64,000 bases of DNA from Purshia tridentata (lineage: Eukaryota > Streptophyta > Magnoliopsida > Rosales > Rosaceae): contig QANT01005342.1 in NCBI GenBank assembly GCA_003254885.1, positions 1-64,000 on the forward strand. The letters run 5' to 3'. The notes below the pieces were generated by a model. The model saw only the letters and a list, made by a program, of their open reading frames with translations, did no database searches and was not told where the DNA came from. Within the stretch, counting starts at the first letter, position 1; each line of letters starts with the position of its first letter. Both the position numbers and the translations under genes were made by a program. Below are positions 21,601 through 33,904 of this stretch, in pieces.

Positions 21601-24600
21601 GATGCAAAAACTTGTTCTACTGCTCTGACCTGATCATAGTATTGAATTTATCTTGAAGTAGTTTTTTTGAACTTTTACTTTATCAAGTTAACATTGTTAT
21701 AACTTGTTTAATAGTTCACAGTTCGCCTCACGGAAAAGGACCTCAATGCAGAGCTGTTTTTAGTCTTGTTAATTCACCAGTTCAAGCACTACAGTTTCTG
21801 AAGCATGGAGGTAAACTTGCTGTGGGATTTGAATGTGGTCATGTAAGTATCATTTTCCTACTTGTTAATTGTTGGCAGTATTTTGAACATTGATCCATAA
21901 TTTAAGCTGTTTACAGTCAGAATAATTTCTGAATTCAATGCTTCCATTTCAGGTTACGGTGCTAGACACAATTTCTTTATCTGTATTGTTCTTTTTAAAA
22001 GATGTATCTTTCTCTACCTCTCCAGTCATTTCAATGACTTGGAAAGAAATTAAGAACTCTCAAGGCCTCTTGAAGAGCCCAAAGCTCTCAGAAACAAAAG
22101 CTCCAGTTTGCCCTGCAGAGGAAGTAATGTTCATCTTGACCAAGAATGCAAATATACATGTAATTTGTGGAAATACCGGTAAAATGATCATCCCTCAGCC
22201 ATGGCACTTGAAAAAGGAGTCAATTGCAATTTCAATGTATGTTATAGGCAAGTACATATTTCATCTAGGAAAGAATAAAATACATGTTTGTTTTCTTTTA
22301 CTTAATAATTAGAGAATTCTGAGAATTTTTTATACTTCAGATGGCAGAATTTCTGCCTCTAAGGTATCTGATGAAAATCAGCTGGAAGAGGCCTCCGATG
22401 ATACTTCAACCACAAATCAACCTCCGCCAGGCAATTCTCCAATTGTTCTAAATCCACTTGAGACTGGACACGGCTCTTCTTCAGAAAATGAATACTCTGA
22501 AGAAAGATTGTTGAATTCATTCATTTTGCTTTGTTGTGTGGATTCACTGCGCCTGTACTCAACAAAATCTGTGATTCAGGTGTCTCTTGCCTTCTTTATA
22601 TTCATTTACTACTTTATTGTACTTCTGTAAGCATGCTAACGCTGTGTGATCTTGTTAGGGAAACAATAAACCCATTAAAAAAGTGAAGCATGCAAGACCT
22701 TGCATTTGGACTGCAACAATTAAGAAAGTTGAAAAGGTTTGGGGATTGATTCTGCTGTTTCAGACTGGAGAAATTGAAGTTAGGTAAAGTTTCTCTTTCA
22801 TTTCTTGCCCCAATAATCAACAAAATGATACAGATTTTGGATCATTAAATACCTTAAAAATGCATTATCAGGTTCCATTGTTTTCGCTGGGAATTAATCT
22901 CACCCCTCTTGTTATGATAGCATATCCAGCTAGCATTATTGCTTGTCTATTGATGATATTGTTAATATCTTTCCATTACTGATTGTCCAATGAGATGTTG
23001 TTCATAGTTCATACCTGTCCATGGGCAGATCTATTCCTGATTTAGAATTGGTGAAAGAAAGCTCCTTAATATCAATTCTAAGGTGGAATTGCAAGGCAAA
23101 CATGGATAAGACAATGAGTTCAGATGATGCACATATTACGCTGGTATTGTAGTCTTCTTGAAATTTTCAAAAATGTTGGATTTGCATTAATCTCTTGCAA
23201 TTAATCTGTTAATTCATTATGTAAGATTGATGCTGAGGATTTTTATAGGTAAATGGGTATGAAACAGCATTCATCTCTCTGTTAGCTGTTGAGAATGATT
23301 TCAGGTATTTTTTATATTCATTAGTTTCTAGTGCTATGACGGAAGTATGAAGTCAAGCACTCAGATTTGATCACAAATTGTAATTAGAAAAAATTTCAGA
23401 AATTTTGTTTCTGTTTCTAGGATTCCAGAGTCTTTGCCTTGTCTCCATGATGAAGTTCTTGCCGCTGCTGCAGATGCTGCATTGAGTGTCTCTATAAATC
23501 AGAAGAAGAAACAGGTTTAGTTAAAACAAAATTTAGTTCGATTAGGTTTTTATTGTGTGAAGAATGCATTATTTTGCATTAATAACATATCTTTTTGCTA
23601 CAGGGTACTGTGCCTGGGATATTAGGTGGTATTGTCAAAGGCTTTAAAGGGGGGAAAGTGGACCAGATTGGAGATTCTACTGCAACTCCTAAATCAACTT
23701 TCGATCATTTAGAGGGCATGTTTTGGAAGTCCCAACAGTCAGATTTATCCCCAGCTGTAGATCATCAAGATGATGTTGAGATTAATTTAGGTTTGTGCTA
23801 CCTATTTCTACTTTTTCCTCCATATTTCTCCCAGTTGATGCTTCACTCAATTCTTGCTTTTCGTATAGATGACATTGAAATAGATGAACCTCTACCCATA
23901 ACATCTACATCATCCCACAATGTCAATAATGTAAAGAGAGGTAATTTTTTTTATCATATTTGACGTATGTTTTTTTTATATGTTAGTAAATACAATAATA
24001 ATCTCACTAATATTTTTGTACTGCAGAAGGGAAATCTGAAAGGGAAAAATTATTTCAAGGTGGGACTGGGGATACAAAGCCTAGACCTAGAACTGTTGAA
24101 GAAATTAGAGCTAAATATAGAAAGGCTGAGGTAATGTCAGATGTTGATAATAGTTTAGATAGATAAATTACTCTATAAATCAATTGTCTTGTCTGATGTG
24201 TAAGAACTCATTTCAGGATGCTTCTTCAGTGGCTTCTCAAGCAAGAAATAAGCTCTTAGAGAGGCAGGAAAAACTTGAGGTAGGATATCTACCAGGTTAT
24301 TTAACGGAACAATTTTATTTATTTTTAATTATCCACCCCAAAAGCATTAGGAAACTAGGTGAACCAATTGAAAAGAGTAACTAACTGCTTGCATTTTGGT
24401 TTATCAAATTTTTCTTTCTTACAATTCCCTCCCCCTCCCCAATTTTTTGTCAGTCTGTCCTGGATTTCATACATTCAACTACCAATTGTTTAAATGACTT
24501 AAACTAACTAGGTCCTGTTTCCTTACCAAAAATTTCACTTGTATCAGAGAATCAGCAGGCGCACTGAAGAGCTGCAGAACGGGGCCGAAGACTTTGCATC

Positions 24601-24655
24601 AATGGCGAATGAGCTTGTCAAGACACTTGAAGGTCGAAAATGGTGGCAAATTTAG
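15687..24655 (+). CDS. Tomosyn / Lgl-type WD-repeat protein with C-terminal R-SNARE motif
   Basis: Twenty-four exons join in frame to 1116 residues: 15687-15731, 16009-16139, 16667-16751, 17099-17152, 17569-17660, 17762-17865, 18590-18665, 19481-19940, 20472-20810, 20989-21195, 21286-21384, 21466-21538, 21715-21842, 21953-22247, 22341-22579, 22659-22783, 23029-23143, 23249-23304, 23421-23514, 23604-23790, 23869-23940, 24027-24130, 24217-24279 and 24548-24655. The N-terminal part carries WD40-like blades (GYSDGSVRIWN, GYIDGDILFWN), as in Lgl/tomosyn. The last 70 residues form a coiled coil like a synaptobrevin helix, with Arg1076 of LERQEKLERI at the expected zero-layer position. Such proteins bind syntaxin-type SNAREs and restrain exocytosis. 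Two introns (after 18665 and 22247) use GC donors. Exon 17 may instead begin at 23008, which adds seven codons in frame. Confidence 0.92.
18684..18733. repeat. Micro-insertion flanked by a 13-17 bp duplication, in a tomosyn intron
   Basis: The 13-mer agtttctcacttt occurs at 18688-18700 and 18721-18733. Allowing one mismatch, the duplication extends to 17 bases (18684-18700 and 18717-18733). The insert is tttttgaagagaaagc, optionally with cttag-side bases. It lies about 36 bases downstream of a GC splice donor. Confidence 0.6.
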
Positions 24656-25507
24656 GAAGTTTGGCTTTATTTGCATTAGATCCAAATTTTCATGAACCAG
24701 AGTTATTGGCCCTGTTTGGGGGAGAGGAGGGGGAGAATCCTTCTGAAGTACCCAAAATACGAGGTCATTCAATTAAGAACACCATCCGCAGCTTGTGATC
24801 CAGCAGACATTCAAAAGGTCGTGCTTTTACAGTGTATATTAGTGCAGTTGTCATGTGGTTGTCTTTGATGCAAAGTAATTTATGTTGCAAAATAACCTAC
24901 CTATGTTGCAATTAATTTATGTTGATAGGCTTCGGAACATTGCAAGCTGCATTGTTTGTTATGTTCATAATTGTACCAAAATTTGAAAAACATATATGAA
25001 AATTATGAATGAATACCAGAATTGTCAGGCCGATTTAGAAACCTAGTAGGTTATGCACTTTGACGCCAAGCTAGTGTATGTACTTGGTCAATAAAAATTC
25101 TGAAGGTGGGAAAATCATATATGTTTTATTTACTATTTTTTTTCTCACGAACTACCGATTATTTACTGTTCACATGATGGGGGTGATCATGAGAGGAAGG
25201 CATATATGTATGCCCCACTGAACTTTTTTCCTACTCACGATTCGAATTTGAATGTGCAAATGATCAGGATTGAGAGGTTCATATCTTTATCAATAGTCAA
25301 CAGTCTTCAGCATCAACTTCGTTGCCTGTTTGATAATTTTTGCAACTCCAATCTAGGTGACACGTAAAGCATATAAGAAACAAGGCAATCTTGCTTTCAT
25401 TCTCAGAGCGAAAAAAAAAAAAAAAGCCATGCCCGTATTATTATCTGTCAGCATTTGATGGGCACCTGTGGAGGTTAAAAAGAAAAAACTTTACCTCCTG
25501 CTAGGCA
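24656..25507. other. Convergent 3' regions of the tomosyn-like and SelT-like genes
   Basis: The stretch begins with the tomosyn 3' untranslated region and ends with that of the SelT-like gene. An A run lies at about 25411-25425. No frame here has recognisable content. Confidence 0.5.
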
Positions 25508-26796
25508 CTAAGACCAGACCCCTCCTCCAAGACCATCACCAATTCTTAAATTTCCTAGCTTTTTCCCAACGAGATCCCTCAACTCAATTTCACTAGGGAA
25601 CCTGTGCTCCTTCAGCTTCGAGAAGACCTGAAATCCATTGAGATACACAATGATAAGCAGCATAATATAACTTTCATGTTGCGGGTGTATACACCCTATA
25701 AGTCTATCTCTCATTGTTTGACCTAGCACGTGATTAGAAGAGACAATGAATATATTATATATACACCTGTGATAGGAAGACTTTTTTCGCAGCAGAGACA
25801 TAAATGAAGAAAAGACATCAACTCGATCAAGCCAACATTAGCATTAGCATTAGCTATGAATTGACAAGAGGATAGAACTATACCAATTCACCATTACAAT
25901 ATACTTCAAAAGCTCCTGTACTTTGAAGGAAGGATTGGATGAAGTTTCCCAAAAGCCAAGTACTTGCAATGCTTCCAAATCTATTTGCTCGCAAGGAGTG
26001 GTACCAAGTAGGTGGTGTCATAATCCCCAGCCTTGGAAAAATATGTTCACCTGCTATTGTTGTCCCAAAGACTCCTACTTGAACAACTGGCACCAATTTG
26101 CTCAGTAGGCGCTTTGGAAAAGAAGCAGGGTGGTTTGCCAGTACTACATTGATCCCAGGAAATGATGTTGCCAGCATGTTTTTCATTGTGATTGCATTTC
26201 CTCTGCCAAAGACATATATATAATATACGTAATACATGAAAATCTTAGAAAGTAGAAGGATTTTGGGATATTACTTGGCTAAAGAAAATCATTATGGATT
26301 AAAACATCACCCAGAAAAGCTTTGAATGGAATCATTAAATTAATAATCAATGAGATCAGAAACATGGTTATCAATCAAGCAACTGGGAAAGAAAGAAGGG
26401 AAACCTGTAAGAACAAGATGTGCAAAAATCAATATTGATGGTGCTTCCAAGGCCAATTTCTCCAATTCCATTGGATTTCTGCAGGTGAAGAAGTGAATGA
26501 GATTTTCAGCATATGATGTGTATATATTTACAGAGTGTACATATATATGTATATAAACATTGGAAATGCATGGTGGGGTTTGAAAGAGAGACCTGCTGGG
26601 TGGGGAATTTAAGGGGTTCTTGAAGTAACTGTTTTTTTTGGGGCAGGGGATAATCATGTGGTTGAGGATCATCATCCTCCAGATGTTGATGATAATGGGT
26701 TGTAGCTATGGGAGGTTTAGGTGTGAAAAGGTTTATAATGTCTGTGCAGAGCAAATAGATAGGTAACCCAATCAGAACTAATTGAGCTCGATCCAT
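25508..26796 (-). CDS. SelT-like protein (thioredoxin-like, selenoprotein T family)
   Basis: Four exons (26593-26796, 26405-26478, 25884-26202 and 25508-25627) give 238 residues. The N-end (MDRAQLVLIGLPIYLLC) is a hydrophobic signal or anchor, as in plant SelT-like proteins. A redox motif CTSC lies at residues 87-90. Animal SelT has selenocysteine at the second position, whereas plants use cysteine. Long conserved blocks follow, including MKNMLATSFPG, FPKRLLSKLVPVVQVGV, RANRFGSIASTWLLGNFI and FEVYCNGELVFSKL. Family members are ER-associated oxidoreductases. A linker of about 30 residues rich in His, Gln and Pro before the CTSC domain is less conserved. An in-frame ATG at 26811 would add five residues (MIITP). 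I prefer 26796 because MDRAQ is the usual plant start. Confidence 0.95.
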
Positions 26797-27282
26797 TGGA
26801 GTGATGATCATTAATATGAAGGCAGGCTATGATGATTTTCTGAATTACAGGAATGCTTAAAATGCATGCTGATTAGTAGGATCTTCTACCTGCAGCTGTA
26901 ATAGATAGGGGCATGACTGTGACTTCTCTATATGCCACTCATCAAATCCCCAAAGGCCCATACCCAATCAATAGGCAACAAGGGGTTTGGCCCAGTAGAA
27001 AAGCATGATCAAACAGTAAGCTATATGAGCATTTGCTTATTCTCTACTAGTTGGTAAGTGATTATCTAAATAATATTAGATCCTAAGTGCTTACTCTTCA
27101 TGTGCATGAGCAGCTAGAGCTTTGTCTACGTGAAATCCTGAGTATGGACAGTGATTATATCTTATATACATTGGTAGTTCATATCTTAACAACTTGAGCT
27201 TGTATGGACAGTAAATGTTTTGTATACATTATTAGCTTATATCCTAGCAACTAGAGATATAAGTCTTCATATATATTATTTA

Positions 27283-27731
27283 GGGGAGTGCTAGGGGGTC
27301 TCAAAATCAGGTGCCTCAAAGTAGCCTCAGTAATATGGAATTTTCATGTCATAATTTTGTTTCATTAATTTAAAGCCACGTCATAATTAATTGCCGCATC
27401 ATAATTTTTAAAGACATATTTACCCTTTTAATTAAATTTTATATTAAATTACAAACAATAAGATTAACAAATATTAAATTACCCTTTTAATTAAATTTTA
27501 TATTAAATTACCCTTTTTCTGTATGGTTTTTTAATTTTTCTATATTTTTTTAATTTTTTTGTATGTTTTTCAAATTTTTATATGTTTATTAATTAAAAGG
27601 GTAATTATGTCATTAAAAATACTGATGTGGTAATTAAAATATGAAGTGGATAATCACAATTATGAAATGGAAATTCCACCTCATTAAGGCAATTTTGAGA
27701 CAGCTCATTTTGAGGCCTTAAATCATTTTCC
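27283..27731. mobile_element. MULE-type MITE, 449 bp
   Basis: The left end GGGGAGTGCTAGGGGGTCTC pairs imperfectly with the complement of the right end GAGGCCTTAAATCATTTTCC, and pairing continues inward (tggaattttcat against atggaaattcca). The flanking 9-mers tattattta (27274-27282) and ttttattta (27732-27740) match at 8 of 9 positions, fitting a Mutator-type target duplication. The interior has direct repeats of acccttttaattaaatttta. There is no coding capacity. Confidence 0.65.
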
Positions 27732-28774
27732 TTTTATTTATTTCTTTCATTTTACAATAGGTGGAGAAGATCTAATGGACCTTTATGTGATATCACCTTG
27801 CAAATTTGCATCTAAAATGGACCACTTTACATTTGTGCTCTTTATTTGGCCAATAAATTTTTTAAGGGTTTTTATTCTACCAAAAATATATAATTGAACA
27901 ATAATGCTATTTTTATCATATTTTTATATTATATTTGTTATACCATCTTTCATGTTATTGTTGTATTAGTAGAATATTTTCTTATTTTTAAGATTTTTAT
28001 TTTTATTTTTTTAGTGCTCAATATATGAATGTCATTTAGATTATTACATAAATAATAAAAAATTATAATATAAAAATATAATAAATATAATTATGTTAAT
28101 AATTGAATGTCAAATCGTACGTCTTGAGCATGAAATTCTCATGGGCTGCTGGCTTTCATCTGCAGTGCCCTGCCCTAGTAACCTACTAACCTAGTTTAAT
28201 GAAAACATAAATTGGGTCACGTGTGGAAATCAATCATCTAATGAGATTCACTTAAATTATATGACTAATGATTAAAATGACTTGGGTAGCCCTACTCCAC
28301 CAAAGAAATTGCCGTAAGAGGTCAAACCACCAGTAGTGCTAGGAAGAGGGTTTTTAACTTATTCCACACCACACCAACAAAAAATGGAAAACAGGGTCAA
28401 TTTAAGCGGAGGCCCTGACCAGGTGTGAGACCATGGCTTTGTTTCGGAGTTTTGGTCTATATATATTTAGCCTTTTGGTGGAGAAAACCACTAAGCCCTT
28501 CAAACCCTCCTTCTTCATCACAACGATCACAGACTCCATCAGAATCCATGTCCAACGTTCAATGTTCAATGTTCAGACTTTTCTGATCGAGTGAGAACCA
28601 AGTATAAAATAATAACTTTTAATAACAACAGAGCCAAAGTGTACGTGTGGTCGTTGTTTGAACACAAGCAAAGAACGGTGTCATCTAAAAGTCCCCATTG
28701 AATATTATTTCAATTTTTAAATTCGATATTTTGCTTCAACTCTCTTTTTTTTGTCTTTTGATTCGGCTTGACAT

Positions 28775-28794
28775 ACTCTCTCTCTCTCTCTCTC
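28775..28794 (+). repeat. (CT)n run in the FAD7/8 leader
   Basis: A pyrimidine dinucleotide run lies about 57 bases before the ATG, a common feature of plant leaders. Confidence 0.8.
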
Positions 28795-28851
28795 AGCCTG
28801 AGAGAGACCCAGAACTGAAACCGTGGTGTCTGTGCTCCATCTGGGTCTCCA

Positions 28852-30915
28852 ATGGCGAGTTGGGTCCTCTCAGAATGTAGCTTAAAGCCCCTCCCGCAGA
28901 TTTTTCCCAGACCCAGAACTGGAATTGCCTCAAGCCACCCTGCAAAAGTTCGATTTTTGCATTCAAACAAGAGCATCACAGATCTGATATTGACTTCAGC
29001 CAAAACTTCAAGTGGGTGCTTTAGAGGGCGAAGCTGGGGTCTGAAGGTGAGTGCTCCATCGAAAGTTGCTTCTATAGAAGATGAGGAAGAGAGAATCAAT
29101 GGCGTTAATGGCGTTGGAGATGAAGACAGGCTAGGATTCGATCCGGGTGCACCACCATCGTTCAAATTGGCCGACATTAAAGCAGCCATTCCAAAGCATT
29201 GTTGGGTTAAGGACCCGTGGAGGTCCATGAGCTATGTGGTCAGGGATGTGCTGGTGGTTTTCGGGTTGGCTGCAGCTGCGGTTTATATAAACAAGTGGTT
29301 CGTTTGGCCTCTCTACTGGGCTGCTCAGGGAACAATGTTTTGGGCTCTCTTTGTTCTTGGTCATGATTGGTAATCACTAATCACTAATCACTCCCTTCCT
29401 ATATTTGTTTTGTGTATGAGTGTGTGCAATGATGTGAATTGTTTGTCTGGTTTCTGATTATACAGTGGCCATGGGAGCTTTTCAAACAATCCCAAGCTAA
29501 ACAGTGTGGCGGGGCATCTTTTGCATTCTTCAATTCTTGTACCCTATCATGGATGGTATGTTCCATTCAAAAAGAAAACAAATTCTTTATGTGATTGATA
29601 GATATAGTATGATGCATTTTCACTATCAATATTGGTTTACATTAGCATAACATGCACTATATTGGTGATTGAACTTTATAGGAGAATTAGCCACAGGACT
29701 CATCATCAAAACCATGGCCATGTTGAGAATGATGAATCATGGCACCCGGTCAGTCTTTTATCCTCTGTTTCTTGGCTTCTCTGTGTTTCTTATTCTTGGG
29801 GGCATCCTGGGTTACTTTATTCGTTTTAAGATGACAAATTTTCATGCTTTTGCAGTTGCCTGAGAAAATTTACAAGAACTTGGATAGCAACACACGAACT
29901 TTACGCTTCACTGTGCCTTTTCCCATGCTTGCATACCCTTTCTACCTTGTAAGTTTGTAGGTTTTTTATTGATAATTTGGCCCGTAGAACTTATGAAATC
30001 AGTGGCTGATTGTTATTGGTCTTCTATAGTGGAACAGAAGTCCGGGAAAGACTGGTTCTCATTTTCACCCCAACAGCGACTTGTTTGTCCCCAACGAGAG
30101 GAAAGACGTGATCACTTCCACTGTATGCTGGACAGCAATGGTTGCTTTGCTTGTGGGGCTATCCTTTGTTATGGGTCCTATTCAGTTGCTTAAGCTGTAT
30201 GGCATTCCCTATTGGGTAAATGCTACATTTTTAATCTTCCTATTTATGACAGGTTTTCCTACACCAATCACATAATAATCTGAATTTGCATTTGCTTTAA
30301 TGTTAGATTTTTGTCATGTGGCTGGATTTGGTGACTTACTTGCATCACCATGGTCATGAAGAAAAACTACCATGGTATCGTGGAAAGGTACGAGTTTGTT
30401 TTATTCACGATTGGACAGAGAAGTCCATAGATCTTTTATCTTATCTGGTTTAAATTTGTCACAAAGTTCTTTGAAGATGCTAAATCTTCTTCTGCAATCT
30501 TGGATAGGAGTGGAGTTATCTGAGAGGAGGGCTTACAACACTTGACCGTGACTATGGCTTGATCAATAAAATCCACCATGACATTGGAACCCATGTGGTT
30601 CATCATCTTTTCCCTCAAATCCCCCACTACCACTTAGTTGAAGCAGTAAGTACCAACTTCGTTTTAGCATAATTCATGCTTCTAACACCTGCAGTGCTGT
30701 TTTTGATGCTTTTGTTCGTGAACTTGTAGACTGAGGCAGCTAAGCCAGTATTTGGGAAATATTATAGAGAGCCAAAGAAATCAGGGCCTCTACCAATTCA
30801 CCTAATTGGAAGCTTTATAAGAAGCTTGAAACAAGACCACTATGTTAGTGATGCTGGGGATGTTGTGTACTACCAAACCGACCCCGAGTTCAGTGGCTTT
30901 CCCAAATCAAAGTAA
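28852..30915 (+). CDS. FAD7/FAD8: Omega-3 fatty acid desaturase, chloroplast type
   Basis: Eight exons (28852-29369, 29466-29555, 29682-29748, 29856-29948, 30030-30215, 30307-30387, 30508-30645 and 30730-30915) give 452 residues. The three histidine boxes of membrane desaturases are intact: HDCGH (171-175), HRTHH (207-211) and HVVHH (374-378). Together they hold the di-iron centre that introduces the third double bond into linoleoyl chains of plastid lipids, forming 18:3. The N-end (about 70 residues, rich in Ser, Lys and Arg, starting MASWVLSEC) reads as a plastid transit peptide, and there is no C-terminal ER-retrieval motif. This separates it from the ER enzyme FAD3. FAD7 and FAD8 cannot be told apart here. 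Eight exons is the usual number for the family. Confidence 0.96.
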
Positions 30916-32492
30916 AGCTTCAAAAACTTCTTAGTTGAGTGGATCTCAAGAAAGGGTTTCAAGCTCTCGAGATGGGAACTGCTTGCTTCTGTATTGCACA
31001 GAGAGCGGGCCACTGGCTTGGGAGTCGGAAAATTAATGCCTGAAAACAATGATTGCAGCTGTTGTCATTATAAGTTGTAAAAGAGTTTGTAGGGCATTCT
31101 TTTCTCAGCATTAGTAGTGTCATGGTGAAGAAGAAGTAGAAGAAGAATACGAAGACGTAGGCAACTTGTGATTTATTCTTTATGGAGAGGGAATAATCTC
31201 CCTTAATTAAAACGTATAATCCCATTTTAAATTAATGAAAATTGAGGGAAAATAATTTAAGAAAGTGATTAGCTTTATTTGAAATTAGTAAGCATAGTAA
31301 GCATCAAGGATTCGCTTTTATCCCTCTCATCTCACTTTAAGAATGAAAAAAAACTAAAAAAGGAAAGAAAAGAGAATTATGTTATAAATTTTGGTCATGT
31401 TTACTTTCAAATAATGGGAATAAAATGAAAATAATTCGTTCTCATTTCACTCAAATCTTATATTTACTTATATTTGAGAATCAAAAAAATAAGTGAGGTC
31501 TACTTAGTCATAGTTTCATGCTAAAATTATCCTCAATTTTTTTTTGGCCTCTTTACCTTCACATTTTTTTTAATAACTCCATATACCCATAAGAAAATAA
31601 ACTTTTGTAACAACTCTTACACTTTTCAGTAATTAAACGAGTTTTTATTTGTATTGATGATCATAAGTAAAGGCAGAAGTGTAAATCAATTTCATACGGT
31701 TAGTAAAAAACTAAATGAGAATGACTCATCCCCACTTTAATTCCATCTCTCTCCCATTTTTCTTATTTTTCTCTCTAATTCTAAAGCCCATGACTAGGTC
31801 TACATGCCCGACTAAAATAGGACCTACTAAACATGCATGGACCTATGAAAGGGTTGGGGTGAACTATACCCCACCCCAAAAAGAATATACTGTTGAAATT
31901 TCGATAGCCTTCAAATTTAATCTACCCTATTTTAAATTCTTGGGCCATCCTTGCCACTAAGCCCAATAACTTCCCAGATCAGAAAGAGTCAGCAAAGTCG
32001 GTGGTGAATTGAGCCACGGTAATTGGCTCAGTATTCAGAAAATCAGACCGACGCTCAAAAGGTCAACAACTTCGGCAGCTCCTTTGGGGCCTAAAAACAA
32101 ACACCAAAATGGCAGATCGAGGACCCAAAATCAAACCCCCCACGCGTTTCTAATGGCACGTAATATAAGCATGAAAATAATTAATCAATTGCATGGCAGA
32201 CAACACGTTGACAGCCCAATGTTTGTGTTATAAACTAATTTAACGTACAGTCCTTACTCGACCCAAGTGCGCGTACGTCCACCATTTATCTGGTTTCTAA
32301 TGTGAACTCAACGACCGAAGTGTCGGACATATTGACCCTATGACTATGAGTCTTACTCATAAGCCAACATCATTCTAATCGCAAAGCCCTTCACAATTCT
32401 CTGTCACTCTTACACACAACTCCATCTCTGCCTCCATAGCTAGGCCTCTCTGTATTTCATTCTTTGGTGTGTGTTTTACAGAAATTACAAGA
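30916..32492. other. Spacer between FAD7/8 and the TRM-type gene
   Basis: The first 300 bases are the probable 3' untranslated region of the desaturase. From about 31230 the sequence is AT-rich. Words near 31395-31450 (ggtcatgtttactttcaaat, gggaataaaatgaaaat) resemble a common plant MITE end, but a matching second end was not established. The 32 kb part is the promoter of the next gene. Confidence 0.4.
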
Positions 32493-33904
32493 ATGAGTGA
32501 TAGTAGTTGTAATTTAGAGAATGAGAACTCTGGGTGCTTCTCTGGCATTTTACGCAGCCTTTTGTGTACTGGGAGTGTTCCTACCCACCCATCAGATCAA
32601 ATGTTAGAATCTAATAACACAACCAAACCCACTCACCCCAAAAAAATTCCATATCCAGAGGCCAAGATCCAAGCTTCTTCAGCTTCATTCTCAGCCTCAG
32701 CCTCGCCTGGCATAGTGGCAAGGCTAATGGGGTTAGACTCACTGCCAGACACCAACTGGGTCTCAAAAGGAAGAGCTCCAGATTTGGTTACTCGAAGTAG
32801 GTCAGTGAGTTTTGCAGATTACTTGGGTTTTGATTTAACTCAAGCTCAAGCTAATGATCATCATCAGCATGGCCGGGTTCGAACCTCTGTTTCTTTCCGT
32901 GAAGACCCGGCGGTGCTGAATCAGATTCAGCAGCCAAATCATGACTTTCTTGTTGTGTACTTGGACAATGTGGATGGTAAATCCAAGGAACTGGGGTCGA
33001 AGGTGAGGAAATCTGAGGTGGGTTATGGAGAATTGAAGCAGTTGAAGAAGGAGCAGAGAACTAAGAACAAGCAAAGCAAAAGAGAGACTGATGAGGTTAT
33101 GAAGAACAAGGAGAAAGTGGTGAAGAAACAGAACAAGAAGAGCATGGTCTCTTCTAAGTTGAAGGATGAGCCCAGAAGGGTGTGTGGTGCACAGTCTTCT
33201 TCAAAGGCACCACATAAGAAGAGTAGTGTTGGTTACAAGAATGGTGGTGGTGCAAAGTTGAAGGAAGATCATAGTGATCATGATCATCATCCAGTGAAGA
33301 AAACAAAGCAGCAGCAGAAGAAGAAGAAACTGGTGGTGGAACCAACAATGAAGAAGAAAAATCATCAACATGCAGCCAAGAAAACAGAGCTAGCTGATCA
33401 TTTTCATGGGTCAGAGAATACAAGCCCTGTTTCTGTTCTTGACATTGATGACATTTTGGTCCAACATGAATGTTGGTTGTCAGGTTTGTTTCCTTCACTA
33501 ATTTAATTTGATGGGTTAGTTTAATTAATTAAGTAATTTCCTTTAGCACATTCTATGACCAATTCTAACTTACAGTTCTTTGATTTCTGTTTCCGATAGA
33601 ATATTCAAGCCCCATGGATTTGAACTCCAAGATGAGATCTTTACCAAAAGTTTCTTACAATGACGACCCAGAAATGAGAGCAGCCAAAAAAAAACACTGT
33701 GAGCCAATTAATAATGAAGACACCAGAGACTGCGCAGAGGAGCTAGCAGCCAAAATCCAAAGGCTGATAGAGGAAGATGTGAAAGAGTCGAATTGGGTAC
33801 CCAAGAATGTGGTTGAGTTTGAAGGGTTTGAAGAAATCTGCGTGAAATTTGAGGAGCTGATCCTTGATGAGCTATTGCACCAGACCATCGATGAACTTGT
33901 GTAG
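32493..33904 (+). CDS. TRM-type protein with VARLMGL motif and DUF4378
   Basis: Two exons (32493-33483 and 33600-33904) give 431 residues. The N-terminal part has SPGIVARLMGLDSLPD (about residues 67-82), the DUF3741-like signature shared by LONGIFOLIA/TRM (TON1 RECRUITING MOTIF) proteins. The C-end (ESNWVPKNVVEFEGFEEICV followed by FEELILDELLHQTIDELV) matches DUF4378, which sits at the end of the same family. The middle is extremely lysine-rich (KKTKQQQKKKKL, MKKKN) and low in complexity. TRMs recruit TON1 and PP2A to cortical microtubules and shape cells. This is a short member. An upstream in-frame extension has no ATG, so the start is the ATG at 32493. Confidence 0.85.

Larger units (their letters stand above)
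26812..28851. other. Spacer between the SelT-like gene and the FAD7/8 gene
   Basis: The left side is the promoter of the minus-strand SelT-like gene and the right side that of the desaturase. A 449-bp MULE-type MITE occupies 27283-27731, and the stretch 27750-28120 is very AT-rich. A (CT)n run at 28775-28794 lies in the probable desaturase leader. No other gene is seen. Confidence 0.5.

Noticed and set aside
26797-26811. Upstream in-frame ATG for the SelT-like protein
   Set aside because: It would add only MIITP. The family start MDRAQ is downstream, and there is no evidence for the extension.
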